Position numbers and translations under genes: made by a program. This document shows, piece by piece, positions 35,463-44,926 of a stretch of DNA of 64,000 nucleotides; position 1 is the first letter of the stretch, and each line of letters starts with the position of its first letter. The notes beneath the pieces were generated by a model, which saw only the letters and a list, made by a program, of their open reading frames with translations, did no database searches and was not told the origin of the DNA. Origin of the DNA: Porphyromonas canoris (GTDB lineage Bacteria; Bacteroidota; Bacteroidia; Bacteroidales; Porphyromonadaceae); NCBI RefSeq assembly GCF_000769115.1, contig NZ_JQZV01000003.1, forward strand, positions 186,001 to 250,000, read 5' to 3'.

Positions 35463-35545
35463 GGGCAGTTTCCAGAGTGGCCAAATGGGGCTGACTGTAA
35501 CTCAGCTGACGTTCGTCTTCGGTGGTTCGAATCCATCACTGCCCA
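35463..35545 (+). tRNA. tRNA-Tyr (anticodon GUA)
   Basis: The acceptor stem GGGCAGT pairs with ACTGCCC. The anticodon stem GCTGA/TCAGC carries GTA at 35497-35499. It has a long variable arm and a TTCGAAT T loop. No CCA is encoded. Tyr tRNA is one of the queuosine substrates of the Tgt encoded at 18.4 kb. Confidence 0.94.
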
Positions 35546-35560
35546 CTTCTCTACGTAAGA

Positions 35561-35582
35561 TAGAGTTGTTGCAAAGCAACAA
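35561..35582 (+). other. Hairpin after tRNA-Tyr
   Basis: GTTGTTGC and GCAACAAAC flank AAA, giving a compact near-perfect stem. No T-run follows, so it may be a processing element rather than a terminator. Confidence 0.35.
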
Positions 35583-35742
35583 ACTGAAGGTTGAAGAGCT
35601 ACTCCATGAGATAGTTATCTTTAGCCTTTTTTGTTTGTCTGTACTGACCCTTTTGCTTGAAGATGGTTTCCTTCTTTTTGTAGACAGGTTTAGAAAATAT
35701 CCTGTACCTGTTCACAGATATTGTTTATCGTATTCAGAGGTG

Positions 35743-35847
35743 TAAATCAAGGCTCGATTTGTGCAAATCAAGGCTTGAAACATAAGAATCAAAGCATGAG
35801 AGCTAGAAATCAAGTCTTGAATTGCAGAGTTATCAGGCATTACACGA
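35743..35847. repeat. 21-bp-unit palindromic array, copy D
   Basis: Five units start at 35743, 35764, 35785, 35806 and 35827. Four keep AATCAAGGCTYG or close variants; the fifth is diverged. Upstream are GACAGGTTTAGA and ACCTGTTCA, and downstream AAACAGGTTAAGAG, the same flank words as in copies A-C. It sits between tRNA-Tyr and udk. Confidence 0.78.
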
Positions 35848-35966
35848 TTATTTATCCGGCTTAAATATATTTTATAAACAGGTTAAGAGCAAGTTTGCTA
35901 CCGGAGAGAAAACAAAGTAGGGACGGTTGGCAAATGGTCCGAATTGTGTACGCTTCTCTTTTTTTT

Positions 35967-35974
35967 TACCTTTG
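35967..35974 (+). promoter_or_regulatory. -7 box TACCTTTG for udk
   Basis: It matches TAnnTTTG, with a leader of about 30 bases. Confidence 0.55.
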
Positions 35975-36006
35975 TCGGATGAGATAAAAGTCACGAAAGT
36001 AGCTGT

Positions 36007-36633
36007 ATGATGGATAAACATAACAATACAACCGTAATAGGAGTGGCAGGAGGTTCGGCTTCGGGAAAGTCCACTCTTGTGAACAGACTTCTTGAAGCCT
36101 TTAGTGATGAGTCGGTGGTGATAATCAGCCATGACTATTACTATAAAGCAAATGATGATCTTACCATGGAAGAGCGCGTAAAGCAAAACTATGATCATCC
36201 CTCTTCTTTCGATACAGACATGCTTATACAGCATATCCGCCTGCTCAAAAGCGGTATTCCTGTGCGTCGTCCGGTCTATTCGTTCAAAGAGCACAACAGA
36301 ATGTCCGAAACCGTCTTGGTAAAGCCGGCAAGAGTGATCATACTGGATGGCATTTTGATTTTGGAGAATAAACAGCTTCGGGACTTAATGGATATCAAGA
36401 TTTTTGTCGATACAGATGCCGATGTGCGTTTGGGAAGAAGGCTTGTTCGTGATGTGCAAGAGAGGGGAAGAGATATGGATTCGGTTTTGACCCAATATTT
36501 CTCTACCGTAAAGCCGATGCACGATGAGTTTGTGGAGCCATCCAAGAGATATGCACATCTTATCATTCCGGAGGGAGGCTTCAACTCCGTTGCGCTCACA
36601 TTTTTAATAGAGAACATAAAAACTCTTTTATAG
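36007..36633 (+). CDS. udk: Uridine kinase
   Basis: Udk phosphorylates uridine and cytidine in pyrimidine salvage. Walker A GGSASGKST is near residue 16, SHDYYYK carries the catalytic aspartate, and NYDHPSSFDTD and the R-x-x-RDV-x-ERGRD stretch are characteristic. It has 208 residues, complete. Two ATG codons in tandem occur at the start; either is possible. hflX begins 20 bases after its stop. Confidence 0.93.
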   Translation: MMDKHNNTTVIGVAGGSASGKSTLVNRLLEAFSDESVVIISHDYYYKANDDLTMEERVKQNYDHPSSFDTDMLIQHIRLLKSGIPVRRPVYSFKEHNRMSETVLVKPARVIILDGILILENKQLRDLMDIKIFVDTDADVRLGRRLVRDVQERGRDMDSVLTQYFSTVKPMHDEFVEPSKRYAHLIIPEGGFNSVALTFLIENIKTLL

Positions 36634-36653
36634 GAGAAAAGTAGATCCAATAG

Positions 36654-37904
36654 ATGAAAGACTTTATCATAACCGACACAGAATCCGAGAAGGCTGTCCT
36701 TGTTGGTTTAATTCTGCCTGAACAGACAGAGAGTGAAATAACCGAATATTTGGACGAACTGGCTTTTTTGGCACAGACAGCCGGAGTAGAGCCTGTCATG
36801 AGGTTTACTCAACGGTTGGATCATCCGCAGCCGGCAACTTTCGTGGGAAAGGGAAAGCTGGAGGAGATCAAGATGTACATAGAGGCACAAGAGGGAGAGA
36901 TCGGAGTGGTAATATTCGATGACGAACTCGGTCCGAAGCAGATGCGAAACATCGAAAAAGAGCTAAAGGTCAAGATCTTGGACCGTACAAGTCTGATATT
37001 GGACATCTTTGCCGCTCGTGCTCGAACAGCACACGCCAAGACTCAAGTAGAGTTGGCTCAGTACAACTATATGTTGCCACGCCTTACCGGTCTCTGGACA
37101 CACTTGGAGCGTCAGCGTGGAGGTGTCGGAATGCGCGGGCCCGGAGAAACTCAGCTTGAGACAGACAGGCGTATCATATTGGATAAAATAGCAAAGCTGA
37201 AACGAGATCTGCAGACCATAGACAGGCAGATGAGCGTACAGAGAAAGAATCGTGCTCAACTTATCAGGGTTGCTCTCGTGGGATATACCAATGTCGGGAA
37301 ATCTACGATAATGAATGTGGTGAGCAAAAGTGATGTTTTTGCCGAAAATAAGCTCTTTGCCACTTTGGATACCACCGTTAGAAAGGTGATCATTCGTAAC
37401 CTTCCATTTCTTCTTTCGGACACGGTCGGATTTATTCGTAAACTTCCTACTCAGCTCATAGAGTCTTTCAAATCCACTCTCGATGAAGTTCGGGAAGCAG
37501 ATCTTATCCTGCACGTTGTGGATGTTTCTCATCCATCTTTTGAGGATCATATAGCTGTGGTAGAGTCTACTCTTTCCGAAATTTTGAAGGAGGAACGTAA
37601 GCCTACAATTATGGTCTTTAATAAGATAGATGCTTTCTCCTTTGTTCAGAAAGATGAAGATGATCTTACTCCGGAGACCAAAGAGAATATCTGTCTTGAA
37701 GATATTAAGCAGACATGGTTGAAAAATCTTGGTGCGGATGTATTGTTTATATCGGCTAAGAGCGGAGAAGGATTGGAGGAGTTTAGAAGTCGGATTTATG
37801 ACAGAGTCAAAGAGCTGCACATGCTCAGATATCCCTACAATGACTTCTTGTTTGATGAATATACAGACCTGACAGATGAGTTTGACAGCAACGGAACTAA
37901 ATAG
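36654..37904 (+). CDS. hflX: Ribosome-associated GTPase HflX
   Basis: HflX splits stalled or vacant ribosomes. An N-terminal helical/glycine-rich region with QPATFVGKGKLEEI and GPGETQLETDRR is followed by the GTPase domain: G1 GYTNVGKST, G3 DTVGFIRKLPTQLIESF, G4 FNKID and G5 ISAKSG. It has 416 residues. The 3' end overlaps the CCA-adding enzyme gene by 29 bases, so the two should be translated together. Confidence 0.94.
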   Translation: MKDFIITDTESEKAVLVGLILPEQTESEITEYLDELAFLAQTAGVEPVMRFTQRLDHPQPATFVGKGKLEEIKMYIEAQEGEIGVVIFDDELGPKQMRNIEKELKVKILDRTSLILDIFAARARTAHAKTQVELAQYNYMLPRLTGLWTHLERQRGGVGMRGPGETQLETDRRIILDKIAKLKRDLQTIDRQMSVQRKNRAQLIRVALVGYTNVGKSTIMNVVSKSDVFAENKLFATLDTTVRKVIIRNLPFLLSDTVGFIRKLPTQLIESFKSTLDEVREADLILHVVDVSHPSFEDHIAVVESTLSEILKEERKPTIMVFNKIDAFSFVQKDEDDLTPETKENICLEDIKQTWLKNLGADVLFISAKSGEGLEEFRSRIYDRVKELHMLRYPYNDFLFDEYTDLTDEFDSNGTK

Positions 37905-39366
37905 ACCCGATCTCTCTTTTCGCTTTATACCCGAATCGTTGAAAGCGGATATAGAGTCTGCGTTGAGTGATGGTATCTTTGAGGCAATAGCCCGATGTGC
38001 CGATGAGTTAGGTCTCGAAACTTACATTATTGGAGGTTTCGTCAGAGACATTGTTATGCATCGCCCTTCCAAGGATATAGATATTGTCTGTGTGGGGAAT
38101 GGCATTGAACTGGCTCAGGCACTCAAGAAGAATTTTGGCAAGAAGTGTTCGCTCTCGGTTTTCAAAAACTTTGGAACGGCACAGATTAAATATAAAGGGT
38201 ACGAGGTAGAGTTTGTCGGAGCACGAAAGGAGAGCTACCGAAGCGACAGTCGTAAACCGATAGTGGAAGACGGGACTTTGGAAGATGATCTTATCCGTCG
38301 CGATCTTACCATAAATGCGATGGCTATATCTCTGAACAAGGAGAGTTTCGGAGCGTTTATAGATCCGTTCGATGGCTTGAAGGATGTAGAGAACAGACTC
38401 ATCAGAACACCTCAAAATCCGGATGCAACATTTGAAGATGATCCTCTGAGAATGATGAGAGCCATCCGCTTTGCCACTCAGCTCGACTTTGTAGTGGTTC
38501 CGGAAGTATTGGAGTCCATTGTTCGCAAGCATGAACGTATAGAGATTATCTCCATGGAGCGGATTTCGGATGAGTTTAAGAAGATTATTCTCTCTCCTCG
38601 TCCCTCTTTGGGGCTGGAGCTGATGATGGAAACGGAGCTGCTCTCTTACTATCTTCCCGAACTTGTTCTACTGAAAGGGGCAGAGACAATAGACGGAGTG
38701 GGGCATAAGGAAAACTTCAGCCACTCCCTTATTGTGTTGGATAACATTGCGAATGTTACGTCTGACCTTTACCTGAGATTGGCCGGGCTGTTCCATGATA
38801 TAGCCAAACCGAAAACAAAGCGTTATGAGAAAGGTTTCGGATGGAGCTTTCACAACCATAATATAGAGGGTGCGAGAATGATTCCGAAGATATTCAAGCG
38901 AATAAAACTCCCCCTGAACGATAAAATGAAGTATGTTCAGAAACTTGTATTTCTTCATATGAGACCTTCGCAGCTTGCGGATGAGGGAGTTACGGATTCT
39001 GCTATAAGACGATTGTTGTTTGATGCAGGAGATCACATAGACGATCTCATGACGCTCTGCGAAGCCGATATCTCCAGCAAGAACCCCAAAAAGGTGGAGA
39101 AGTATCTCCGAAACTTTGCCATTGTAAGGCAGAAGCTGGTGGAGGTTGAAGAGAAAGATCGGATTCGGAATTTCAAATCGCCCATTACAGGAGAGATGAT
39201 AATGCAACTCTATAATCTTTCTCCCTCAAAAGAAGTGGGTGTGATCAAGGAGGCGATTAAGGAGGCTATTCTTGATGGAAAGATACAAAATGAGTATGAC
39301 GAAGCTTATGCCTATATGCTTGAGACGGCAAAGAAAATGGGACTCTCTCCGGTTGAGATTAAATAA
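37876..39366 (+). CDS. CCA-adding tRNA nucleotidyltransferase / HD domain protein
   Basis: The nucleotidyltransferase motif IIGGFVRDIVMHRPSKDIDIVC is at about residues 50-71, and RRDLTINAMA and the DPLRMMRAIRFA motif follow. A C-terminal HD phosphohydrolase domain has HSLIVLDNIANV and FHDIAKP. The tRNA genes in this window lack CCA, so the cell needs this activity. The archetype polA/PcnB-like forms share the fold, but the neighbourhood and length (496 residues) favour CCA addition. Confidence 0.88.
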   Translation: MSLTATELNRPDLSFRFIPESLKADIESALSDGIFEAIARCADELGLETYIIGGFVRDIVMHRPSKDIDIVCVGNGIELAQALKKNFGKKCSLSVFKNFGTAQIKYKGYEVEFVGARKESYRSDSRKPIVEDGTLEDDLIRRDLTINAMAISLNKESFGAFIDPFDGLKDVENRLIRTPQNPDATFEDDPLRMMRAIRFATQLDFVVVPEVLESIVRKHERIEIISMERISDEFKKIILSPRPSLGLELMMETELLSYYLPELVLLKGAETIDGVGHKENFSHSLIVLDNIANVTSDLYLRLAGLFHDIAKPKTKRYEKGFGWSFHNHNIEGARMIPKIFKRIKLPLNDKMKYVQKLVFLHMRPSQLADEGVTDSAIRRLLFDAGDHIDDLMTLCEADISSKNPKKVEKYLRNFAIVRQKLVEVEEKDRIRNFKSPITGEMIMQLYNLSPSKEVGVIKEAIKEAILDGKIQNEYDEAYAYMLETAKKMGLSPVEIK

Positions 39367-39408
39367 AAAAAGAGGCTGTACCGGAGTTTAACTTCGGCAC
39401 AGCTTCGA
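39365..39408 (-). terminator. Terminator of the nine-gene minus-strand operon
   Basis: GAGGCTGTACCGGAG pairs with CTTCGGCACAGCTTC with a few wobbles (39372-39407). On the minus strand it is followed by a run of seven T. Confidence 0.7.
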
Positions 39409-39437
39409 CTTAAAAGTTTATTTTTGATTGGCACAAG

Positions 39438-39494
39438 CGTATCGTCCGACCATTCGGAGCAGTCTCCGGAAGTCGAGCGGTACGATTTCTTTTT
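39438..39494 (+). terminator. Terminator after the CCA-adding enzyme gene
   Basis: CGTATCGTCCGAC (39438) pairs with GTCGAGCGGTACG (39472), and TTCGGAG with CTCCGGA inside it, then TTTCTTTTT. The arms include wobbles. It lies beyond the minus-strand terminator, so the two convergent units cross over. Confidence 0.55.
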
Positions 39495-39532
39495 ATGCCA
39501 TATATGGAGAAGAGAAAAACATCTTCTGTTTT

Positions 39533-41572
39533 CTACTGCATCCGTTTGAGAATAGCATACGCTCTGGAGATACCTTTTGAACCGGCCAAACTCATATTCT
39601 GAGATCCGGAAAGAATGTCTCCACTTGCGTATTGAGCCAATGCCAGATTGAAAAAGGCTGCGGCAAATGTAGGATCTTTGCGACAAACTTGAGTCAATAC
39701 TTTTACCGCTTCCTGATATTGCCCTACATGATACAATAGTGTGCCATGGTTATACATGGCTACAAGGCTTTCCTGCCACAATGTCAAGAGCTGTTTGGAA
39801 TCATTGAACGCTTGTTGAAGATGTGGAGAGTGTTGCCCTGTCTTTAGAGCGGCATCGAGCTTGTTGTAACTACTCTTTCCAAGAAAATCTTTGGTTTTAT
39901 TCTCCTGTTTGGTTGCCTGATCTGATGTCTGCTCGGATCTGTACGAGAGGTAGTTCCCGGTAGATCTCAAAAGCAGCCAGAGCGGATCTTTGGTATCGTT
40001 ATAACGAGTGTTATAGATGGCATTTGCAGAGTCGAAATCTTTGGTCGTCTCTAAGTCTATCGCCAAAACAAGTGCATCTCTGGCTGTGAGTGTGCTCTGC
40101 TTTTGAAGAGAGTCTATTCTTTGCAAGTGCTCTGCAATCATACTTTGAGAAAGAGACGGGGTATAAAGCACAATCTGAGGAGTAATATCCGGATTGAGAT
40201 TGCTAAGAGCTCGTTCTACTGCCTTGTCTCTAATCCTGATAGGAATGGCATCTGTTTGTAAAAACTCATAGAAAGAGAGTCGGAGAAGCGGTTCGGCATC
40301 CAACGAAACCTCTCTGTCTTGAAGCTCTCCACGATTGTTTTCATTGTACAGACTGGTAAAATCTGTAGAAGAAGAGTTGTGGATGAGCATTCTGAACTTC
40401 TCTATATTCTGATCCTGTTCGCTTCGAGTAGCGTCCTCATCTTGAGCAGGGGAAGAGGGGAGAGCAGCCCGATTGGTTGCTGCAAGCTGTTGTAGTCTTG
40501 TAATCTCACGTATATCTTTCTTGTATCCCGACTCATTGCCCGTAGATTTGTGTGTCTCTGCTCTTGCCATAAGAGCAGGAAGGAATGTGGGATAGCTTTT
40601 AAGAATCGCATCAAAGTCGCTTACGGCTCCTTTGTATATTCCCAACTCTTTTCTCAAAAGCCCTCTATTGAATCGTGCAATCTGATCTTTAGGCTCGATA
40701 GCCAGTACAACGTCATAATCTTCAATAGCGGCATTCATATCGCCAACCCTCATTCGGAGCTGAGCTCTATTGAATCGAGCCGTACGATCATCGGAGTCTA
40801 TGGATATGGCTTGTGTGTAGTCTTCGAGTGCTTCTCGGATATTGTGAATCTTGTAGTTGATAATTCCTCTAAGTGTGTATAGCCTCTTGTCTTTATTGTT
40901 CAAGGCAAGACCTCCGTTCAGCTCTTTCAATGCTTCCGGGATCTTATTTTTGCTGTAATAGATAGAGGATAAAAGCCTGTAAGGTTCGGAGGATAAAGCA
41001 TCAAGAGATTTTACCTTTTCCAACAGTGAGATTGCCGTTGTTGTGTCTTGTCTTTCAAGCATCGAGCCACTGTGAATGAAGTAAGTAGGAAGATATTGGG
41101 GATAAAACCGCTCAAGTCTTGCAATATCTTTATCCAAAGCGTCGTACTCCTTATTGGTGAGATGAATCAAAGCCGAATTGTGTAACGCACCTTGATGATC
41201 GGGATTGTTGTACAATACTTTTTCATAATCCAGAGCGGCAAGAGAATCTTTACCCAGAGCGTGTCTTGAGATACCACGCAAAAAATAGGCATTGTACATG
41301 AACCGGTTGCGAATAAGGCAGGAATCACAATCAATCTCAGCTCCGATGTAGTCTCCCAAAGAGTGTTTGGCAAGAGCACGGAAGAAGTATGGCTCCGCCT
41401 TTTCAGGGGATGCGGATATAGCGGAAGAGAAGTAGCGAATAGATAGAAGATAGTCTTTGAAGTGAAGAGCATTACGACCAACAGATAAAGCTTTGTTCGT
41501 ATCAACTTGAGCTTGGGCAAAGAGTGTTGCTACAATACAGAGTAGCAAGGCTATTCCGACTTTCTTATTCAT
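39533..41572 (-). CDS. Tetratricopeptide-repeat protein, secreted or periplasmic
   Basis: A signal segment (residues 1-21, LLLCIVATLFAQAQ) is followed by about ten tetratricopeptide repeats (for example AEPYFFRALAKHSLGDYIGAEIDCDSC, and ARFNRAQLRMRVGDMNAAIEDYD). A central low-complexity, acidic linker (about residues 345-375) splits these from a C-terminal domain. It has 679 residues. TPR proteins act as adaptors; the partner is unknown. It lies 40 bases downstream of def at the end of a long operon, so it may be an envelope assembly partner. No enzymatic motif is seen. Confidence 0.75.
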   Translation of the reverse strand: MNKKVGIALLLCIVATLFAQAQVDTNKALSVGRNALHFKDYLLSIRYFSSAISASPEKAEPYFFRALAKHSLGDYIGAEIDCDSCLIRNRFMYNAYFLRGISRHALGKDSLAALDYEKVLYNNPDHQGALHNSALIHLTNKEYDALDKDIARLERFYPQYLPTYFIHSGSMLERQDTTTAISLLEKVKSLDALSSEPYRLLSSIYYSKNKIPEALKELNGGLALNNKDKRLYTLRGIINYKIHNIREALEDYTQAISIDSDDRTARFNRAQLRMRVGDMNAAIEDYDVVLAIEPKDQIARFNRGLLRKELGIYKGAVSDFDAILKSYPTFLPALMARAETHKSTGNESGYKKDIREITRLQQLAATNRAALPSSPAQDEDATRSEQDQNIEKFRMLIHNSSSTDFTSLYNENNRGELQDREVSLDAEPLLRLSFYEFLQTDAIPIRIRDKAVERALSNLNPDITPQIVLYTPSLSQSMIAEHLQRIDSLQKQSTLTARDALVLAIDLETTKDFDSANAIYNTRYNDTKDPLWLLLRSTGNYLSYRSEQTSDQATKQENKTKDFLGKSSYNKLDAALKTGQHSPHLQQAFNDSKQLLTLWQESLVAMYNHGTLLYHVGQYQEAVKVLTQVCRKDPTFAAAFFNLALAQYASGDILSGSQNMSLAGSKGISRAYAILKRMQ

Positions 41573-41612
41573 GGTATATTCTATCTATTCAACCTCTTGT
41601 GGAGATTTGGTT

Positions 41613-42164
41613 CTACTTGTTCACGGTACGATAGTGGCAGTTTACAATGCCTTTGGATATTTTCAGAAGCTTATTTTTAATCAGTTGTTTTCTAAGTGGG
41701 GATACCCTGTCAGTAAACAGTGTCTGGGTGATATGATCATGTTCGTGCTGGAAGACACGAGCAGCAAAATCGTTCAATGTTTCCGTCTTTTCCTCAAAAT
41801 TCTCATCGCGATAGCGAATTTTGACTTGAGTAGGGCGTACAACATTCTCGGAAATACCCGGAATGCTAAGACATCCTTCGGGCAAAGAGACTGTTGTTTC
41901 GTTGCTTTCCAATATTTCGGGATTGATAATGACTCTCTTGAAACCTTTGCATTCGGGATAATCTTCTCCTAAAGGGTCTGCATCTATGACAAGAAGCTTT
42001 AAGCTTTTTCCTATTTGTGGGGCAGCAAGACCTATTCCATCTGCATGATACATTGTTTCAAACATATCATCGATCAACTTCTTTATGCTATCGTTTATCT
42101 CTTCTATGGGAGCCGTCTCCCGGCGTAGTACATCTGTTCCGTAGAGGTAAATAGGTAATATCAT
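41613..42164 (-). CDS. def: Peptide deformylase
   Basis: Def removes the N-formyl group from new proteins. All three motifs are present: GIGLAAPQIG near residue 44, EGCLSIPG near 95 (metal cysteine) and QHEHDH near 140 (HExxH with the metal histidines). It has 183 residues. The gene partners functionally with the initiator tRNA at 31.1 kb. It lies 38 bases from ruvX in the operon. Confidence 0.94.
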   Translation of the reverse strand: MILPIYLYGTDVLRRETAPIEEINDSIKKLIDDMFETMYHADGIGLAAPQIGKSLKLLVIDADPLGEDYPECKGFKRVIINPEILESNETTVSLPEGCLSIPGISENVVRPTQVKIRYRDENFEEKTETLNDFAARVFQHEHDHITQTLFTDRVSPLRKQLIKNKLLKISKGIVNCHYRTVNK

Positions 42165-42202
42165 TGTGTTTCTATCTGTATTTAAGCTATATAGTCTATC
42201 TT

Positions 42203-42634
42203 TTAATTGTGTATTGTCGGAGGTAGGTTGGCTTCCATGTAATCTCGCAGTATGATCACGGCAGCAATCTCGTCTGCAAGACCTTTCTCTCTCCGTTTCA
42301 TCTTCTTTATACCTCCCTCTATCATACTTCTTTGAGCAATGGTCGTGGTATAACGTTCATCTGCCCAGTCTATAGGGATAGACGGGAAAGCTTTTTTTAT
42401 TTTCCCTACAAGCGGTTGTATATATCTCATACTCTCAGAGTCCGATCCATCCGCCTGTTTCGGATAACCTATGATAATCTTCTCGACACTCTCTTTGCTT
42501 GTGTAATTCTGGAGAAAGGGGAGAAGTTGATTGGTCTCCACATATCCCAATCCATTGGGGATGAGCTTCAGAATATCCGTCACGGCTATTCCGGTTCTCT
42601 TCTTTCCGATATCAAGAGCAAGCCATCTTCCCAT
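42203..42634 (-). CDS. ruvX: Putative pre-16S rRNA nuclease / Holliday junction resolvase (YqgF)
   Basis: A small RNase H-like fold. MGRWLALDIGKKRTGIAVTD at the N-terminus carries the first catalytic aspartate, IIGYP the second strand, and DWADERYTT another acidic site. It has 143 residues. YqgF matures the 16S 5' end in E. coli and is also named RuvX. It is 12 bases before the folK stop, all on the minus strand. Confidence 0.9.
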   Translation of the reverse strand: MGRWLALDIGKKRTGIAVTDILKLIPNGLGYVETNQLLPFLQNYTSKESVEKIIIGYPKQADGSDSESMRYIQPLVGKIKKAFPSIPIDWADERYTTTIAQRSMIEGGIKKMKRREKGLADEIAAVIILRDYMEANLPPTIHN

Positions 42635-42645
42635 TAGACGTGATG

Positions 42646-43140
42646 TTAAGCGTTAAGTGCACGAAATCTGTTCCATAGTTCCTCTATAGTTTTTCCCGTA
42701 ATCGGATCTACGACATCAGGAGCTATTTCTACTAAAGGAATGAGTACAAAATCTCGTTCTCTAAAGGCAGGATGCGGAATAGAAAGCAGAGGACTCTTGA
42801 TATTGGTCTTTCCTATAAGGATGATATCTATATCAATGGGTCTGTCTTCATAGGTCTGACCCGATTTTTCTTTGCGTCCCATCTCCTTCTCTATCTCTTT
42901 TGCCTTTTTCAGTATCTCCTCAGGAGACAAGGGAGTAAGCACTTCTATGGCTGCATTGAGAAAGAGATGTTCGGAAGAGAATCCCATCGGTTGCGTCTCT
43001 ATAAAAGAAGAAATCTGCTTGACTTCTCCAATGCGCTCACCAATGAGAGCAATAGCCTCTTTAAGGTTAGCCTCTCGCTCCCCGATATTGGAGCCAAGAG
43101 CCAGATAGCAAGATCTATAAGGAGATAAAGGACAGAGCAT
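42646..43140 (-). CDS. folK: 2-Amino-4-hydroxy-6-hydroxymethyldihydropteridine pyrophosphokinase
   Basis: FolK makes the pyrophosphorylated pterin for dihydropteroate synthase. LALGSNIGERE near the N-terminus, an RPIDIDIILIG metal/ATP motif and PHPAFRERDFVLIPL are diagnostic. It has 164 residues. Together with pabA/B/C at 28.8-31 kb it points to full folate synthesis in this organism. It is 17 bases from queA. Confidence 0.93.
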   Translation of the reverse strand: MLCPLSPYRSCYLALGSNIGEREANLKEAIALIGERIGEVKQISSFIETQPMGFSSEHLFLNAAIEVLTPLSPEEILKKAKEIEKEMGRKEKSGQTYEDRPIDIDIILIGKTNIKSPLLSIPHPAFRERDFVLIPLVEIAPDVVDPITGKTIEELWNRFRALNA

Positions 43141-43156
43141 CTTATTCGGATCTTAA

Positions 43157-44206
43157 TTACAATATGAGCATGGCATCGCCATAAGCACCAAACTTATATT
43201 TCTCCTCTATGGCAACCTTGTAGGCATTCATGATGGTATCGTATCCACCGAAAGCCGCAGTCATCATGAGCAATGAGGATTGGGACATATGGAAGTTTGT
43301 TATGAGAGCATCAGCCATGTTGAAGTCGTAAGGTGGAAAGATAAATCTACTGGTCCAGCCTTCAAACTCCTTTATAAAGCCATCCGTGCTGACACAAGTT
43401 TCCAAAGCTTTCAGCGTGCTTGTACCTACGGAAATGACTCTGCCTCCTTTTTCTTTGCATTTATTTACGACAGAGGTACATGCAGAAGTAACAGACATTT
43501 GCTCCGACCCCATTTTATATTTGGTGAGATCGTCCACATCTATATCTTCATAAGCACACAAACCGCTGTGAAGAGTAAGGTATGCAAAGTGGCAATCTTG
43601 AATTTCCAAGCGCTTCATAAGCTCTCTACTAAAGTGAAGTCCTGCAGCAGGAGCCACGACAGCTCCTTCTTCTGTTGCTACTATCGTTTGGTATCTCTCC
43701 TCATCATCTTCTTCCGGTTCTCTGTCTATGTATTCCGGTAGTGGAGTTTTACCCAAGCTAAACAGGATTTCCTTAAATTCATCGTGTGTCCCGTCAAAAA
43801 GAAAGCGCAATGTACGTCCTCTTGAGGTAGTATTGTCTATCACTTCGGCTACAAGATCTTCATTCTCCCCGAAGTAAAGTTTATTTCCTATCCTTATCTT
43901 TCGGGCAGGATCTACCTGTACATCCCATAAGAGCAACTCTTCTTTCAGTTCTCTCAGAAGAAAAACTTTGATCAGAGCCTTTGTTTTATCCTTACTGCCA
44001 ATGAGACGAGCCGGGAAAACTTTCGTATTGTTCATGACAAAAACATCATTCTTGCCGAAGTACTCGATAAGATCCTTGAACGTTTTGTGCTCTATCTCTC
44101 CGCTATCCTTATGCACTACCATCAATCGAGACTCGTCCCTGAAGCGAGCCGGATATTGTGCAATAAGTTCATTCGGAATATTGATTACAAACTGGGATAA
44201 TTTCAT
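43157..44206 (-). CDS. queA: S-adenosylmethionine:tRNA ribosyltransferase-isomerase (queuosine)
   Basis: QueA adds the epoxycyclopentanediol precursor to preQ1-tRNA, the step after Tgt. The N-terminal ELIAQYPARFRDESRLMV, then VFPARLIG, PLPEYIDREPEEDDEERYQT and a PAAGLHFS motif, and the C-terminal NFHMSQSSLLMM are all family signatures. It has 349 residues. Its ATG overlaps the truB stop by four bases. It confirms that the tgt at 18.4 kb works in a complete queuosine pathway. Confidence 0.95.
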   Translation of the reverse strand: MKLSQFVINIPNELIAQYPARFRDESRLMVVHKDSGEIEHKTFKDLIEYFGKNDVFVMNNTKVFPARLIGSKDKTKALIKVFLLRELKEELLLWDVQVDPARKIRIGNKLYFGENEDLVAEVIDNTTSRGRTLRFLFDGTHDEFKEILFSLGKTPLPEYIDREPEEDDEERYQTIVATEEGAVVAPAAGLHFSRELMKRLEIQDCHFAYLTLHSGLCAYEDIDVDDLTKYKMGSEQMSVTSACTSVVNKCKEKGGRVISVGTSTLKALETCVSTDGFIKEFEGWTSRFIFPPYDFNMADALITNFHMSQSSLLMMTAAFGGYDTIMNAYKVAIEEKYKFGAYGDAMLIL

Positions 44207-44922
44207 TGCTGTATATTTTTTATTGTATTCTCAATGTAGTTACTAAACTCTTCTATTTTTATCGCATTGTCAAGCGTATATTCTCCTACGGATAGGCGTG
44301 CCAATTCGGTCAGATGCGCTCCACTATCCAATGCTGTGCCCAAATCCCTTGCCAGAGAGCGTATGTATGTCCCTTTTCCACAGCTGATCTCCAGACTCAG
44401 GTAGGGAGGATTAAATCCAAGAACAGATATGTCGTAGATTTCGATTTGCTTTGGCTCAAGCTCTACCTCTTTCCCTTTTCTTGCCAGTTCGTAGGCTCTT
44501 TTCCCTTCTATTTTACAGGCACTGAATATGGGAGGTATCTGCTTGATGGATCCTATGAACCGGGGTAATACATCCTCTATTGACTTTCGAGAGATATGCT
44601 CCCACGGGTAGGTATTATCCACTTCGGATTCTAAGTCGAAGCTAGGGGTCGTCTCTCCAAATTTTATGGTAGCCCGATAGACTTTCTTTTGAAGCTGGAT
44701 CTTCTCTATATCTTTTGTGCTCTTTCCTATGCAGAGGACTACCACACCCGAAGCCAAAGGGTCTAAAGTCCCGGCATGACCTACTTTGAGTTTTTTTATG
44801 CCAAGTGTTTTGCACAACATCCAACGGCATTTGTTTACAACATCAAAGGAGGTCCACTTCAAAGGCTTATCTATGGCTAAGATTCTGCCTGCTCTAAAAT
44901 ATTCTATAACGCTTTCCTGCAT
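44203..44922 (-). CDS. truB: tRNA pseudouridine-55 synthase
   Basis: TruB modifies U55 in nearly all tRNAs. The DKPLKWTSFDVVNK motif and the catalytic HAGTLDPLASGVVV motif (aspartate in TLDP) are present, with GKGTYIRSLARDLG later on. It has 239 residues. It abuts uppP (four-base gap) and overlaps queA, so the three are translationally coupled. Confidence 0.94.
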   Translation of the reverse strand: MQESVIEYFRAGRILAIDKPLKWTSFDVVNKCRWMLCKTLGIKKLKVGHAGTLDPLASGVVVLCIGKSTKDIEKIQLQKKVYRATIKFGETTPSFDLESEVDNTYPWEHISRKSIEDVLPRFIGSIKQIPPIFSACKIEGKRAYELARKGKEVELEPKQIEIYDISVLGFNPPYLSLEISCGKGTYIRSLARDLGTALDSGAHLTELARLSVGEYTLDNAIKIEEFSNYIENTIKNIQQ

Positions 44923-44926
44923 CCTG